Below are positions 26,295 through 34,372 of a stretch of DNA of 64,000 nt, one piece after another. Under the pieces are notes generated by a model. That model had not been told where the DNA came from, ran no database searches, and saw only the letters and a program-made list of their open reading frames with translations. The position numbers and the translations under genes were made by a program. Position 1 is the stretch's first letter, and each line of letters starts with the position of its first letter. This DNA comes from CBDCTM01 sp965222005 (lineage in GTDB: Bacteria > Bacteroidota > Bacteroidia > Chitinophagales > Saprospiraceae). Location of the stretch: assembly GCA_965222005.1 (NCBI GenBank), contig CBDCTM010000001.1, positions 1 through 64,000 of the forward strand, in the 5' to 3' direction.

Positions 26295-26549
26295 TCAAGC
26301 AGAAATTTTTAAATGCTGCAAATGGCGGCTAATGCAGTTGTTGACATCCCGCACCGTCTCCATACTGTCCAGCTCTTCCGAATTGATCTGAATACGAAAG
26401 CAGCGCTCCAGTTTTATCAAAAAAACAAACATATCGACCTGATCGAGCATCAGATCATCCCTTAGGTTGGTCGTCATACAAATGTGGGAGGGAGGCACTT
26501 TGGCAAACCAGCTTAACAGGCTGATCAAGGCGTGTGGAGGATTCATCAT
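26295..26549 (-). CDS. Acyl-carrier-protein-like small protein lacking the phosphopantetheine serine
   Basis: 84 aa. The core LRDDLMLDQVDMFVFLIKLERCFRIQI matches the ACP pattern DLGLDSLDVVELIMALEEEF, but the modified Ser is Gln (LDQVD). The extra 25 N-terminal residues are hydrophobic and unusual for ACP. Its 3' end is 265 bp from the Crp-type gene. It may be a non-acylated ACP paralogue with a binding role; I do not know its partner. Confidence 0.55.
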   Translation of the reverse strand: MMNPPHALISLLSWFAKVPPSHICMTTNLRDDLMLDQVDMFVFLIKLERCFRIQINSEELDSMETVRDVNNCISRHLQHLKISA

Positions 26550-26752
26550 TAGTGGGTAGTTTGGTTAGCGAAATGTAGTTTTCAGCATTGTGATATCATG
26601 AATACCGTTAGGAACGACAAACTGTACAACGCATTCTATCACTTAGTATAGCTTGCAAATGAGAACGTTTGCCCCTATTAGATTGATATACTAGGGAACC
26701 GAACATAGCACCTTCTGACGGCTGGCCGCCAATTTAGCCCGTCCCGGCGAGC

Positions 26753-27697
26753 CTATTGTTGGATAATCACTGAGTCTTTAGCTACACTATAGCCTGCAAA
26801 AATACCGTACCCATTTTCTACATTATCATACAAAATAACGGGGTCGGCAAAGAGGGGATCCGTTTGCTGGCCTTGCCGTGTAAGCGATGTGTGATAGTGG
26901 TAGTAATCCAAAGAAACGCTGCGCAAGCCCGCATAAATGCGATCTATCAGCTCTCCATTGCGGCTAACTGGCCGGCTTTCTCCCTCAAATGTATAGCGCA
27001 GCCGTTCGCCTTGCTGCTGCTGGTCATCTACCAAAATGCCCCTGTCAAAATGCATCAAATAGGGCCGATCATTGGGCGTTTCGCTTAAACGAAGAGGTAT
27101 CTCTATGCCTGATCGAAAAAGCGTAGTGTCGCCATTATCTACCTGAAAATTAACCGGCTCGTAAAAAAAATCAAGGTGATAAAAATTATCGTCCTGCGGC
27201 GGATCGTCAAATTCCAGCACCAGCGTGAAAAAGAATTGAATCATCCCTTGCTGCGGGCCATACATTCGCCAGCTAATATCGGTTACCTCAAACGAGTGAA
27301 CAGCTACCTTTTGGGGCACACTACTCGTTGCGCTCACGGCTTCCAGTCCCGGCGCTTCTGCCACTAAGGTATAAGCCTGCCCCTCCTGGGGCTTCATTTT
27401 GAGGGACGTGAAAACAGGGTATGGAAACAGGGGGTTGTAATTCATCGGCAGTACTTCCAGTAGCTGACCGTCCGCAAAAATCTGCACATTGGCATCACCA
27501 ATGTACTCAATCGGATCATTGGAAAGCACAGATCGGCTCCTGGAAAGCACTACTTCAAAATGCTTGTCGGGTTGAAAATTGCTTTGTACTACCAATCGGC
27601 TCATCTCCTCCTCTATACCCAAATCCACAGCTCGTTCGCAACCCGCCAAGCCGACAATGAGCAGCATCAAAAGCCCTATGTGTATATGTTTTTGCAA
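26753..27697 (-). CDS. DUF4249 lipoprotein, partner of the TonB receptor
   Basis: 314 aa from a TTG start. Lipoprotein signal MQKHIHIGLLMLLIVGLAGC (Cys20), then a beta-rich DUF4249 body (LVVQSNFQPDKHFEVVLSRS near residue 35). The longer frame begins inside the TonB receptor gene. TTG 27697 lies one base after the receptor's TGA (TGA-T-TTG) and gives a proper signal length, unlike ATG 27667, which leaves only nine residues before the Cys. DUF4249 genes regularly follow this receptor type. Outer-membrane or periplasmic anchor; ligand unknown. Confidence 0.82.
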   Translation of the reverse strand: MQKHIHIGLLMLLIVGLAGCERAVDLGIEEEMSRLVVQSNFQPDKHFEVVLSRSRSVLSNDPIEYIGDANVQIFADGQLLEVLPMNYNPLFPYPVFTSLKMKPQEGQAYTLVAEAPGLEAVSATSSVPQKVAVHSFEVTDISWRMYGPQQGMIQFFFTLVLEFDDPPQDDNFYHLDFFYEPVNFQVDNGDTTLFRSGIEIPLRLSETPNDRPYLMHFDRGILVDDQQQQGERLRYTFEGESRPVSRNGELIDRIYAGLRSVSLDYYHYHTSLTRQGQQTDPLFADPVILYDNVENGYGIFAGYSVAKDSVIIQQ

Positions 27698-27698
27698 A

Positions 27699-30359
27699 TC
27701 AACGAAATTGAATACTATAACTAATATAAGGCAAAATAGGCAGAATTGTTGCTTGAAGGTACCGGCTCTCGCGGGGGCGGAAGGGATCCCGATTATCCCG
27801 GCTGAGCCGATAATAAAGGGGATTTTGGCGATTGTACACATTGTATATACCAAAACTGAGCATCGGTTGCCACTTACTTTTTCCAAATCGATAATTGGCC
27901 CCTACATCCAGCCGGTGGTAGGCCGGCAGCCGCAAACTGTTCTTTTCCCCAAAATTGGTTGCCAGCGTCGCTAAGAAGAAGGAGGGCATATTAAAAATAT
28001 ATTCACTCACTGGCAATGTAGTAGCCAGACCTGTGCCATACACCCAATTGGCCGAAAGCTCCCATTTCTCCGAAAGCCGTTGTACCAGCACCAGCTTGAG
28101 GTTGTGCCTGCGGTCATAGCGAAACGGGAAACGCCGCCCGAGATTGATATCCTCAAACTGGCGATTTGCCCAGGCCAGCGTGTAGCTGAACCAGCTGCGC
28201 GTATTGCCCTGCTCACGCTGCAAAAATAATTCTGCTCCGTATGCCCAGCCCTCTCCAACCGCTACATTATTTTCATAATTTCCGGCATCAATAAAGGAGA
28301 TCGTGCTGCCTTCCTGAAAGGCAATTATATGATCGAGCTTTTTATAGTAAGCCTCAAGGCCAATGTCGAACCAGTTGCGTACCCGATGCTCCAGGCCCAG
28401 CACGGTCTGCCACGACTGTTGTGGCTTCACCCGCTCGGAAGAAGGTACCCACAGATCGTTGGGCAGGCCAATGCCCGTATTGGTGAGCAGGTGCAGGTAC
28501 TGCGTCATCCGACTGTAGGCTACCTTAAGCGCCCATCGGGTAGAAAGTTGATAGCGCAAGCCGAACCGCGGCTCCAGGGCTCGGTAAAATTGGTTTCCGA
28601 CAATCTGCCCGGAAGCCCGGAAGCCTATGTTGGCCAGCCACTTTTGCCCAATATGCCACTCATCTTCTACAAAAGCATGCAATTCATAGCTGCGTATCCA
28701 TTGATTATTCAGTGAATCCAAAAACTCGTCTGTCAGCACTTCGTCGGGCAAGCTCAATTCAGAATTGCTGCTCAGAGCTGCTACACCGGGCCGAAAGCGG
28801 TGATAAACGGCACCGCCACCAAAGCGGAGGTGATGGTCAGGATTCGGCAAAAAATCAAATTGACTTTTGATGGCACTATCTTCAATGATAGAGAAAAAGC
28901 GGACTATACTAAACGTTTTTAGGCTGGAATCATCAATAATGGTATCCTGAAAGCTGTAAAAATCAGCCGACTGGAAGCTATAGCGGCTGAAGGTAAGTAT
29001 AGAATTGCTGAACAGGCGTGGCCCGAAGAGGTGATTCCACCGAAGGGCACCCAGCGTATTTCCCCAATCCAAATCCTGATTGACAAGCTCGACATAACTA
29101 TAATCAAACTCCGGCGCTTCAAATTCGGTAGTTGTTTCATTGTGATACTCATCACGACCTGTGTAGAAGCTGAGCAACAAGGCGTCTTGTTTGCCCACTG
29201 CCATATTGAGCTTGGCGTTGATGTCATAAAATTTGTATTTGCTAAAGCCGCGCTGGCCGTTGTCTTCTTTGATTTGCTCAGAAACGGGACGAATAAAGGC
29301 ATTGACAAAGGAGTGCCGGCCGGATACCAAAAATGAGCCCACCTCCCGCTTTAGCGGCCCTTCCAGCGTCAGCCGGGCAGAAGTCAGCCCCAGGGTTGCT
29401 TCCCCTCCCAATTGCTTATTGTTGCCGTCCTTTGTGCGCACATTCAGCACTGAGGAGAGGCGGCCTCCATATCGAGCCGGAAAATTGCCTTTGATAAGTT
29501 CAGCATTCTTGATGGCACTGGAATTAAAAATAGAAAATACTCCCACCATGTGAGCAGGATTGTACACCGGCACCTCATCCAGCAGGATGCTGTTTTGATC
29601 CGCATTGCCTCCCCGAATGTGTATCCCCCCTACCCCATCAGCTCCCGTTTGTACGCCAGGCAGCAAGTGCGACATGCGGATTAGATCCTCCTCCCCGCCC
29701 AGCGAAGGCAGCGATTCAAACTGCTCCAGTGCAATCTGGTCTGTGCTAATATCTTCTGTGGCTCTAAAATTTTGCTCATTGGCAATCACTACAACCTCTG
29801 TCAGTGTAAGGCTGGGATCGAGAGAAATATCCTGCTCAATGTCTTCTGCCAATTGTGTTTTTTGCTGTAAGGCCTGGTATCCGAGATAGGAAAAACGAAA
29901 CGTATAAATTCCTTCAGGTAATGTAATGCTATAAAACCCATAGGCATTGGAAAGAGTGCCCTTGCGGGTGAGCGGATCATAAATGGTAGCGGAAATCAGT
30001 TTTTCACCCGTTCGGGCATCGGTAATATAGCCGCTGAGGGTATATCGCTTTTTCGGTGGAGCCTGGTAATACAACACCACTTGATTGCCAATAGTTTTGT
30101 ACTTCAGCGAGGTGTTTTGAAGGAGTGTTGTAAGAATTGCTTTAAAGGACTGTTTTTGTGCGCTGTATGTTATTTTGCGACCAGATGGCAGCAAATCATT
30201 GCTAAAGGAAATATTGTAGCCGGATTTTTGGCTCAACTGCAACAGTGCCTGATCAATCGAGAGATTTTGCACACTAAAGTCCAGCTGTTTGTCCAGATCG
30301 AGCTGAGCAAACAGACTGCCAGAGATCAAAAGGCCCATCATGAACAAGGCGGCTCTCAT
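27699..30359 (-). CDS. TonB-dependent receptor with STN and carboxypeptidase-like domains (FecA-type)
   Basis: 886 aa. Signal peptide MRAALFMMGLLISGSLFAQ; STN signalling domain (about 20-95, FSVQNLSIDQALLQLSQKSG); CarboxypepD_reg-like domain (107-190, LSGYITDARTGEKLISATI); plug (200-310, GGIHIRGGNADQNSILLDEVPVYN, with GGIHIRGGNADQNS as core); then a 22-strand barrel ending in F-R (YISYSIQFR). The STN domain implies signalling to a FecR/ECF sigma pair, and both genes lie upstream (32682, 33761). Substrate unknown. Confidence 0.9.
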   Translation of the reverse strand: MRAALFMMGLLISGSLFAQLDLDKQLDFSVQNLSIDQALLQLSQKSGYNISFSNDLLPSGRKITYSAQKQSFKAILTTLLQNTSLKYKTIGNQVVLYYQAPPKKRYTLSGYITDARTGEKLISATIYDPLTRKGTLSNAYGFYSITLPEGIYTFRFSYLGYQALQQKTQLAEDIEQDISLDPSLTLTEVVVIANEQNFRATEDISTDQIALEQFESLPSLGGEEDLIRMSHLLPGVQTGADGVGGIHIRGGNADQNSILLDEVPVYNPAHMVGVFSIFNSSAIKNAELIKGNFPARYGGRLSSVLNVRTKDGNNKQLGGEATLGLTSARLTLEGPLKREVGSFLVSGRHSFVNAFIRPVSEQIKEDNGQRGFSKYKFYDINAKLNMAVGKQDALLLSFYTGRDEYHNETTTEFEAPEFDYSYVELVNQDLDWGNTLGALRWNHLFGPRLFSNSILTFSRYSFQSADFYSFQDTIIDDSSLKTFSIVRFFSIIEDSAIKSQFDFLPNPDHHLRFGGGAVYHRFRPGVAALSSNSELSLPDEVLTDEFLDSLNNQWIRSYELHAFVEDEWHIGQKWLANIGFRASGQIVGNQFYRALEPRFGLRYQLSTRWALKVAYSRMTQYLHLLTNTGIGLPNDLWVPSSERVKPQQSWQTVLGLEHRVRNWFDIGLEAYYKKLDHIIAFQEGSTISFIDAGNYENNVAVGEGWAYGAELFLQREQGNTRSWFSYTLAWANRQFEDINLGRRFPFRYDRRHNLKLVLVQRLSEKWELSANWVYGTGLATTLPVSEYIFNMPSFFLATLATNFGEKNSLRLPAYHRLDVGANYRFGKSKWQPMLSFGIYNVYNRQNPLYYRLSRDNRDPFRPRESRYLQATILPILPYISYSIQFR

Positions 30360-30474
30360 TATACCACAATTTTAACATATTTATTGATCAAACCTATCTT
30401 TGTATTTCAATAAATTCACTTATGCCAATTGATGTCTTTGGCCAGTTGATTGGTTATTTGACGACCAATTTTGA

Positions 30475-30482
30475 TACCTTTG
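30475..30482 (+). promoter_or_regulatory. TACCTTTG -7 box for the KilA-N gene
   Basis: TACCTTTG with a TTG at 30450-30452, 22-base spacer, matches the TTG-N17-23-TAnnTTTG pattern; 59 bases before ATG 30542. A second box, TATCTTTG, lies at 30395-30402. Confidence 0.5.
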
Positions 30483-30541
30483 CTATTTTGAATCCTCTAT
30501 TTTTTATTATGAAACACTATTTCCTAAATATTCGGTGACCC

Positions 30542-31414
30542 ATGGCAGAGAAGAAACAAAAGATCATAGTTGACGGCACCGAAATTACCATTATTCGCCA
30601 ACAAGACGGCGACTATATCTCGCTTTCCGATATCGCCCGGAAATTTGGTGCACCGAAGGACGTGATCAGCAATTGGCTGCGCAACCGAAATACCTTGGAA
30701 TTTTTGGGTGTTTGGGAATCCCTCTACAATAAAGATTTTAAAGGAGTCGAATTCGACTCCTTTTTGTACCAAGCAGGCTCCAATCGCTTTTCCATGTCGG
30801 CAAAAAAATGGATCAATGGTACCAAAGCCATCGGCATTCGCTACAAAGCGGGGCGGGGCGGGGGCGTTATTGCGCATCAAGACATTGCGATGGGTTTCCT
30901 TTATTGGCTCAGCCCCCCCTTTCAGGTGTATGTAGTACAGGAGTTCCAGCGCCTTAAAGCTGAAGAAGCGACGCGTAAATCGCTGGATTGGAATGTGAAG
31001 CGACTTATGGTGAAGGCCAATTACAGAATACACACAGAAGCGGTGCGGGAGCATCTCATCCCGCCCAGGATTCAATACACCCGCCAGGAAGGGATGTTCT
31101 TTGCCACTGAAGCAGACCTGCTCAACCTGGCTCTTTTCGGCATGACGGCCAAAGAATGGCGTAGAAAGAATCCGGAAGCCAAAGGCAATATGCGCGATCA
31201 CGCCACTGCTGAACAGCTGTTGGTGCTTTCCAATTTGCAAAGCCTCAATGCCAAACTCATGGAGTGGGATTGCGATGAGGCTCAACGCCTGGAAATACTC
31301 AATAAAACGGCCATCGACCAAATGAGCATTCTCATCAGCTCTGCCAGCCTTGACCCCATCAAGTCCGGCAAGCGTAGAGCCCTCAAAAAGCCGGAGGACA
31401 AGAAAAAGACATAG
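30542..31414 (+). CDS. KilA-N domain protein
   Basis: 290 aa. The KilA-N DNA-binding domain spans about residues 8-115: ISLSDIARKFGAPKDVISNWLRN, written here as ISLSDIARKF and VISNWLRN, FKGVEFDSF, then MSAKKWINGTKAIGI. The remainder is helical with a conserved ATEADLLNLALFGMTAKEWR. These proteins come from phage and mobile elements and often act as stand-alone cargo genes. It is the only plus-strand gene between 22.4 and 37.9 kb and splits the sigma/FecR/receptor set, which suggests insertion. A perfect palindrome lies in its coding sequence (30740-30763). Confidence 0.85.
   Translation: MAEKKQKIIVDGTEITIIRQQDGDYISLSDIARKFGAPKDVISNWLRNRNTLEFLGVWESLYNKDFKGVEFDSFLYQAGSNRFSMSAKKWINGTKAIGIRYKAGRGGGVIAHQDIAMGFLYWLSPPFQVYVVQEFQRLKAEEATRKSLDWNVKRLMVKANYRIHTEAVREHLIPPRIQYTRQEGMFFATEADLLNLALFGMTAKEWRRKNPEAKGNMRDHATAEQLLVLSNLQSLNAKLMEWDCDEAQRLEILNKTAIDQMSILISSASLDPIKSGKRRALKKPEDKKKT
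30740..30763. repeat. 24-bp perfect palindrome centred on GGAGTCGAATTCGACTCC
   Basis: Perfect dyad inside the KilA-N coding region, encoding KGVEFDS. Nearly the same sequence occurs in asnB at 57436-57461 (GGAGTCGAATCCGACTCC core). Confidence 0.85.
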
Positions 31415-31429
31415 GACGAATAACTAGCT

Positions 31430-32518
31430 TTAGCGAACATTGACCAAACGTTTAGTATAGCTTTGCCGGTCTGTTCGCAGGCGGATAAGCAACAAGCTTG
31501 TGGAGGTTTGTGGGAGGTCCATTATTTGCCTTCCCTGCCAAGCCTTCTCCCATCGGTAATACCACAAGCGCCTTCCCGACAGCTCGTAAACTTCCAGCAT
31601 TGTTGTAGATGTGACTGGTTCTAAAGCAAGTATAACCAGCTGATTTTCAATCATGTACACATCAAATTTATTCCCAATGTCCTGTTTTGCTTCCCGAGTG
31701 GAAGTTGTTCCCAACGTCTGATCAATCCAGTTTCGATAGCGATTCAGCTTCACATAAACACCCGGAAATTGCAGGCTGGTCCAATCTTCCTGCCCCCAGC
31801 TCACAATACCGATCTGCACCCACTCGCCTGCATCATCAGCGATGAGGGGCCCGCCACTATCGCCAATCGCCGCGCCGGCCATTGGACCACCCGATCGATA
31901 GCCTGCGCAAAGCATATTGGTACTCACCTGACCATTGTAGCTATTGGGATTGTTACAAATATTGCGATCGATCACTTCTATGTCGGCTTGCTGCAACTGA
32001 CTGGTAGTAGTGTAATTGATGTCGGTAATGCCCCAGCCCAGCACACGGCAGGGAGCAGCGGGCTTACTAAACGACTCATCGGCCTGCGCCGGGAGCCGCA
32101 CGAAAGATTGACTGGAGGCAAAGGCAAGCTGTAAAAGGGCAATATCATGGTTAAACTCGCCCGGCACATAGGATGGATGTCGGGTAATTTGATTCACACC
32201 AATCCTTTCAAAGCCTGCTGAAGGGGCACTCAAATCTTCCACTCCCAGGAATACTTCCAGCCCGGCAAGCTGGGCGGGACTGAGTCCGTCGAGGCAATGG
32301 GCAGCAGTGACTACCCATTCCGGATGTATCAGCGTAGCTCCGCATTGGAGGAAGGCATCCTGCAGGTTGTTTAGCCCGCCATCGGCCAAGCCGGCTATCC
32401 AGGGGTAAGCTCCCGCCGGGGTGGGTGATCCGCCAATCACGCGCTGGGCGGGAAGCGTATGCGAAGCAACGGCGTTTATTAAAACAGTGAGAATCAGTAG
32501 CTTATAGATGTTGTTCAT
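31430..32518 (-). CDS. Secreted trypsin-like serine protease (S1) with C-terminal sorting-like domain
   Basis: 362 aa. Signal peptide, then the mature S1 start RVIGGSPTPAGAYPWIAGL at residue 26. Catalytic triad His74 (VTAAHC), Asp125 (NHDIALLQL) and Ser221 (IGDSGGPL). After the protease (about 265) comes an 85-residue domain with LEVYELSGRRLWYYRW and a KRLVNVR end, resembling type IX secretion type A sorting domains. Likely exported to the surface or medium by the type IX system. It is followed closely by the KilA-N gene in convergent orientation. Confidence 0.88.
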   Translation of the reverse strand: MNNIYKLLILTVLINAVASHTLPAQRVIGGSPTPAGAYPWIAGLADGGLNNLQDAFLQCGATLIHPEWVVTAAHCLDGLSPAQLAGLEVFLGVEDLSAPSAGFERIGVNQITRHPSYVPGEFNHDIALLQLAFASSQSFVRLPAQADESFSKPAAPCRVLGWGITDINYTTTSQLQQADIEVIDRNICNNPNSYNGQVSTNMLCAGYRSGGPMAGAAIGDSGGPLIADDAGEWVQIGIVSWGQEDWTSLQFPGVYVKLNRYRNWIDQTLGTTSTREAKQDIGNKFDVYMIENQLVILALEPVTSTTMLEVYELSGRRLWYYRWEKAWQGRQIMDLPQTSTSLLLIRLRTDRQSYTKRLVNVR

Positions 32519-32681
32519 GCTTAAGGTGTATCAAACATCGTACAATATTTTTTTGACCCTCCTGCCCAAAAACAACAGCAGTGTAATCACCTGTGCTATA
32601 TACCACTAAAACAAAAACCCTATGCTGTTGAAAACATAAGGCTTTTGCCGGGGAGGTACTTCCGGTCCAACTACCAATGAT

Positions 32682-33683
32682 TTACTTGCAGCCTCCCCCT
32701 GTCAGTTGGATTGATTTATCGCTAATCTTTTTGATGTGCATGTTAAGACTGGCAGCTATACTGGCCACCACTTCATCGGCCGGTGCTTCCTTGAAGGAAG
32801 CTGTGTAGCCACATTTGGCAGCGGCGGGATTGGTCAGTTGTAATTGGATGTTGTAACATCGACCTACCTGTTGTAACACTTCAGATAGCGCAGCCTTGCG
32901 AAAATTGAGCGCTCTGCTACTCCAGGCCAGGCTGTTCAAATCTTCGTCTCTCAACTTTTTGTAGCGCCTGGTGGTTCGGTTGAAGGTAAAACGGTCGCCG
33001 GGCAAGAGTTCAATTTGCTGGCTGCTGGCTGCATACTCAAAGCGCACCTTTCCGCTACGCACTACTATTTCCATCCCCTCCTCCCCGGGGTAGCTCCTGA
33101 TGTTGAAGGATGTCCCCAATACCACTACCCTGCCCTCAACAAGCTCAATGATGAAGGGGCGACGCGCATCTTTGGCAATATCAAAATAGGCTTCTCCCTG
33201 CAAGGCGACCTTCCGCTCACTCCTGCCAAAGGTTTCCGGCAGATTGAGTTGGCTGCTGTAGTTGATATGTACAAAGCTGCCATCCTGCAAGTCGAGTTTT
33301 TGCTGGTTCGTCTCTGAGGTATTGTGCGTCAGCATTTTGGCAGCGGGATCAGTCTGGCTTTGCCAAATCCAGGCAATGGTAAAGAGGGCGATTGCCGCTG
33401 CTGCTGCAATGCGTATCCAGGAGCGGCGACTTTGGCGAATAGGTACTACCGTTTGTGGCGTTGCTGCCATTCGAGCTTTCAGGCGTTTCAGACCGGCACC
33501 CAGGTCGGGCTGGAAATCGGGTTCAAAATCACTGCTCAACTCCCAGGCCTGTTCGGTCAGCTCTACAATTGCGCTGTTTTCAGCCGATGCCGTCTGCCAG
33601 GCGTGCAATTCCTGCTCTTCGGTGGCCGATAGCCTGCCGTTGAGTTTTTTGTGAATAAGGTTAATATACTTTGATTCCTTCAT
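32682..33683 (-). CDS. FecR-family anti-sigma factor
   Basis: 333 aa. Cytoplasmic N-terminal ASD-like segment (1-85), one membrane helix at about 90-108 (IRIAAAAAIALFTIAWIW), periplasmic FecR domain with VALQGEAYFDIAKDARRPF and GTSFNIRSYPGEEG, and a C-terminal DUF4974-like STN-fold domain (LSEVLQQVGRCYNIQLQL). It should hold the adjacent ECF sigma factor until the STN domain of the TonB receptor signals. The two genes are 77 nt apart. Confidence 0.9.
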   Translation of the reverse strand: MKESKYINLIHKKLNGRLSATEEQELHAWQTASAENSAIVELTEQAWELSSDFEPDFQPDLGAGLKRLKARMAATPQTVVPIRQSRRSWIRIAAAAAIALFTIAWIWQSQTDPAAKMLTHNTSETNQQKLDLQDGSFVHINYSSQLNLPETFGRSERKVALQGEAYFDIAKDARRPFIIELVEGRVVVLGTSFNIRSYPGEEGMEIVVRSGKVRFEYAASSQQIELLPGDRFTFNRTTRRYKKLRDEDLNSLAWSSRALNFRKAALSEVLQQVGRCYNIQLQLTNPAAAKCGYTASFKEAPADEVVASIAASLNMHIKKISDKSIQLTGGGCK

Positions 33684-33760
33684 CGATACTTAAAACTACT
33701 TCTCATTTCATTTGATGACATTTAGATGACACTAAAAGTACGTTTCTCCCCTAGCCTTTG

Positions 33761-34351
33761 TTAAAAAAAGATTGTAAAAATGACGCCTATTAGCAATATA
33801 CTCCGGTTTATGTAGGGCCGGATGGCCTGCCGAAGCTGCCGGAGGGCTCTGGATATCTGATTTTCAACAGTTTTGGGAGAAATATTGAGCTGTTCGGCAA
33901 TTTCCTGGTAGCTCATATTTTCATAGCGGCTGAGGCTAAAGATGATCCGGCAACGTTCTGGCAAATCTTCGATGGCGCTGTGGATGAGGGCTTTGAGCTC
34001 GGCCGTTTCCATTTGCTCCTGTGCATTGCTGCTTTGGCTTTTCTGTACGGGTGCCCGCTCCTCGTCTTCAAACTTCACTTTGGTATCGCGCAGATAATTG
34101 AGGGCCTTGTTGATGGCTGAACGCTTGAGATAGGCTTGCAGGGATGTGTTGATGTGTAGTCGATCGCGCTTTCTCCAAAGCTCATAAAATACCTCCTGTG
34201 CCATATCTTCTACCAGGCGCTGATCGGGCAGGATGCGATACACGCTGCGGCACAAGTACCCATAATATTTGCGAAATATCAGATCGATCGCCTGCTCGCT
34301 GTCCTCCTGCAGCATGGCTAAAAGCTTCTGATCAGCGGGTGGTGTGAACAT
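33761..34351 (-). CDS. ECF RNA polymerase sigma-70 factor
   Basis: 196 aa. Region 2 (AIDLIFRKYYGYLCRSVYRI, ending in VEDMAQEVFYELWRKRD) and region 4 (LPERCRIIFSLSRYENMSYQEIAEQLNIS, split here: LPERCRIIFSLSRYENMSYQ) are clear; it belongs to the Bacteroidota FecI-like expansion. A C-terminal hydrophobic tail (ILLIGVIFTIFF) is unusual for a sigma factor. It starts 21 nt after rep, so the initiator gene and the sigma gene may share a transcript. Confidence 0.9.
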   Translation of the reverse strand: MFTPPADQKLLAMLQEDSEQAIDLIFRKYYGYLCRSVYRILPDQRLVEDMAQEVFYELWRKRDRLHINTSLQAYLKRSAINKALNYLRDTKVKFEDEERAPVQKSQSSNAQEQMETAELKALIHSAIEDLPERCRIIFSLSRYENMSYQEIAEQLNISPKTVENQISRALRQLRQAIRPYINRSILLIGVIFTIFF

Positions 34352-34372
34352 GTTGAGCCGTTTGGATGCTGG

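Noticed and set aside
30524..31321. 265-codon minus-strand open frame
   Set aside because: Antisense to the KilA-N gene, which has recognisable motifs and a promoter box; the opposite frame has none.
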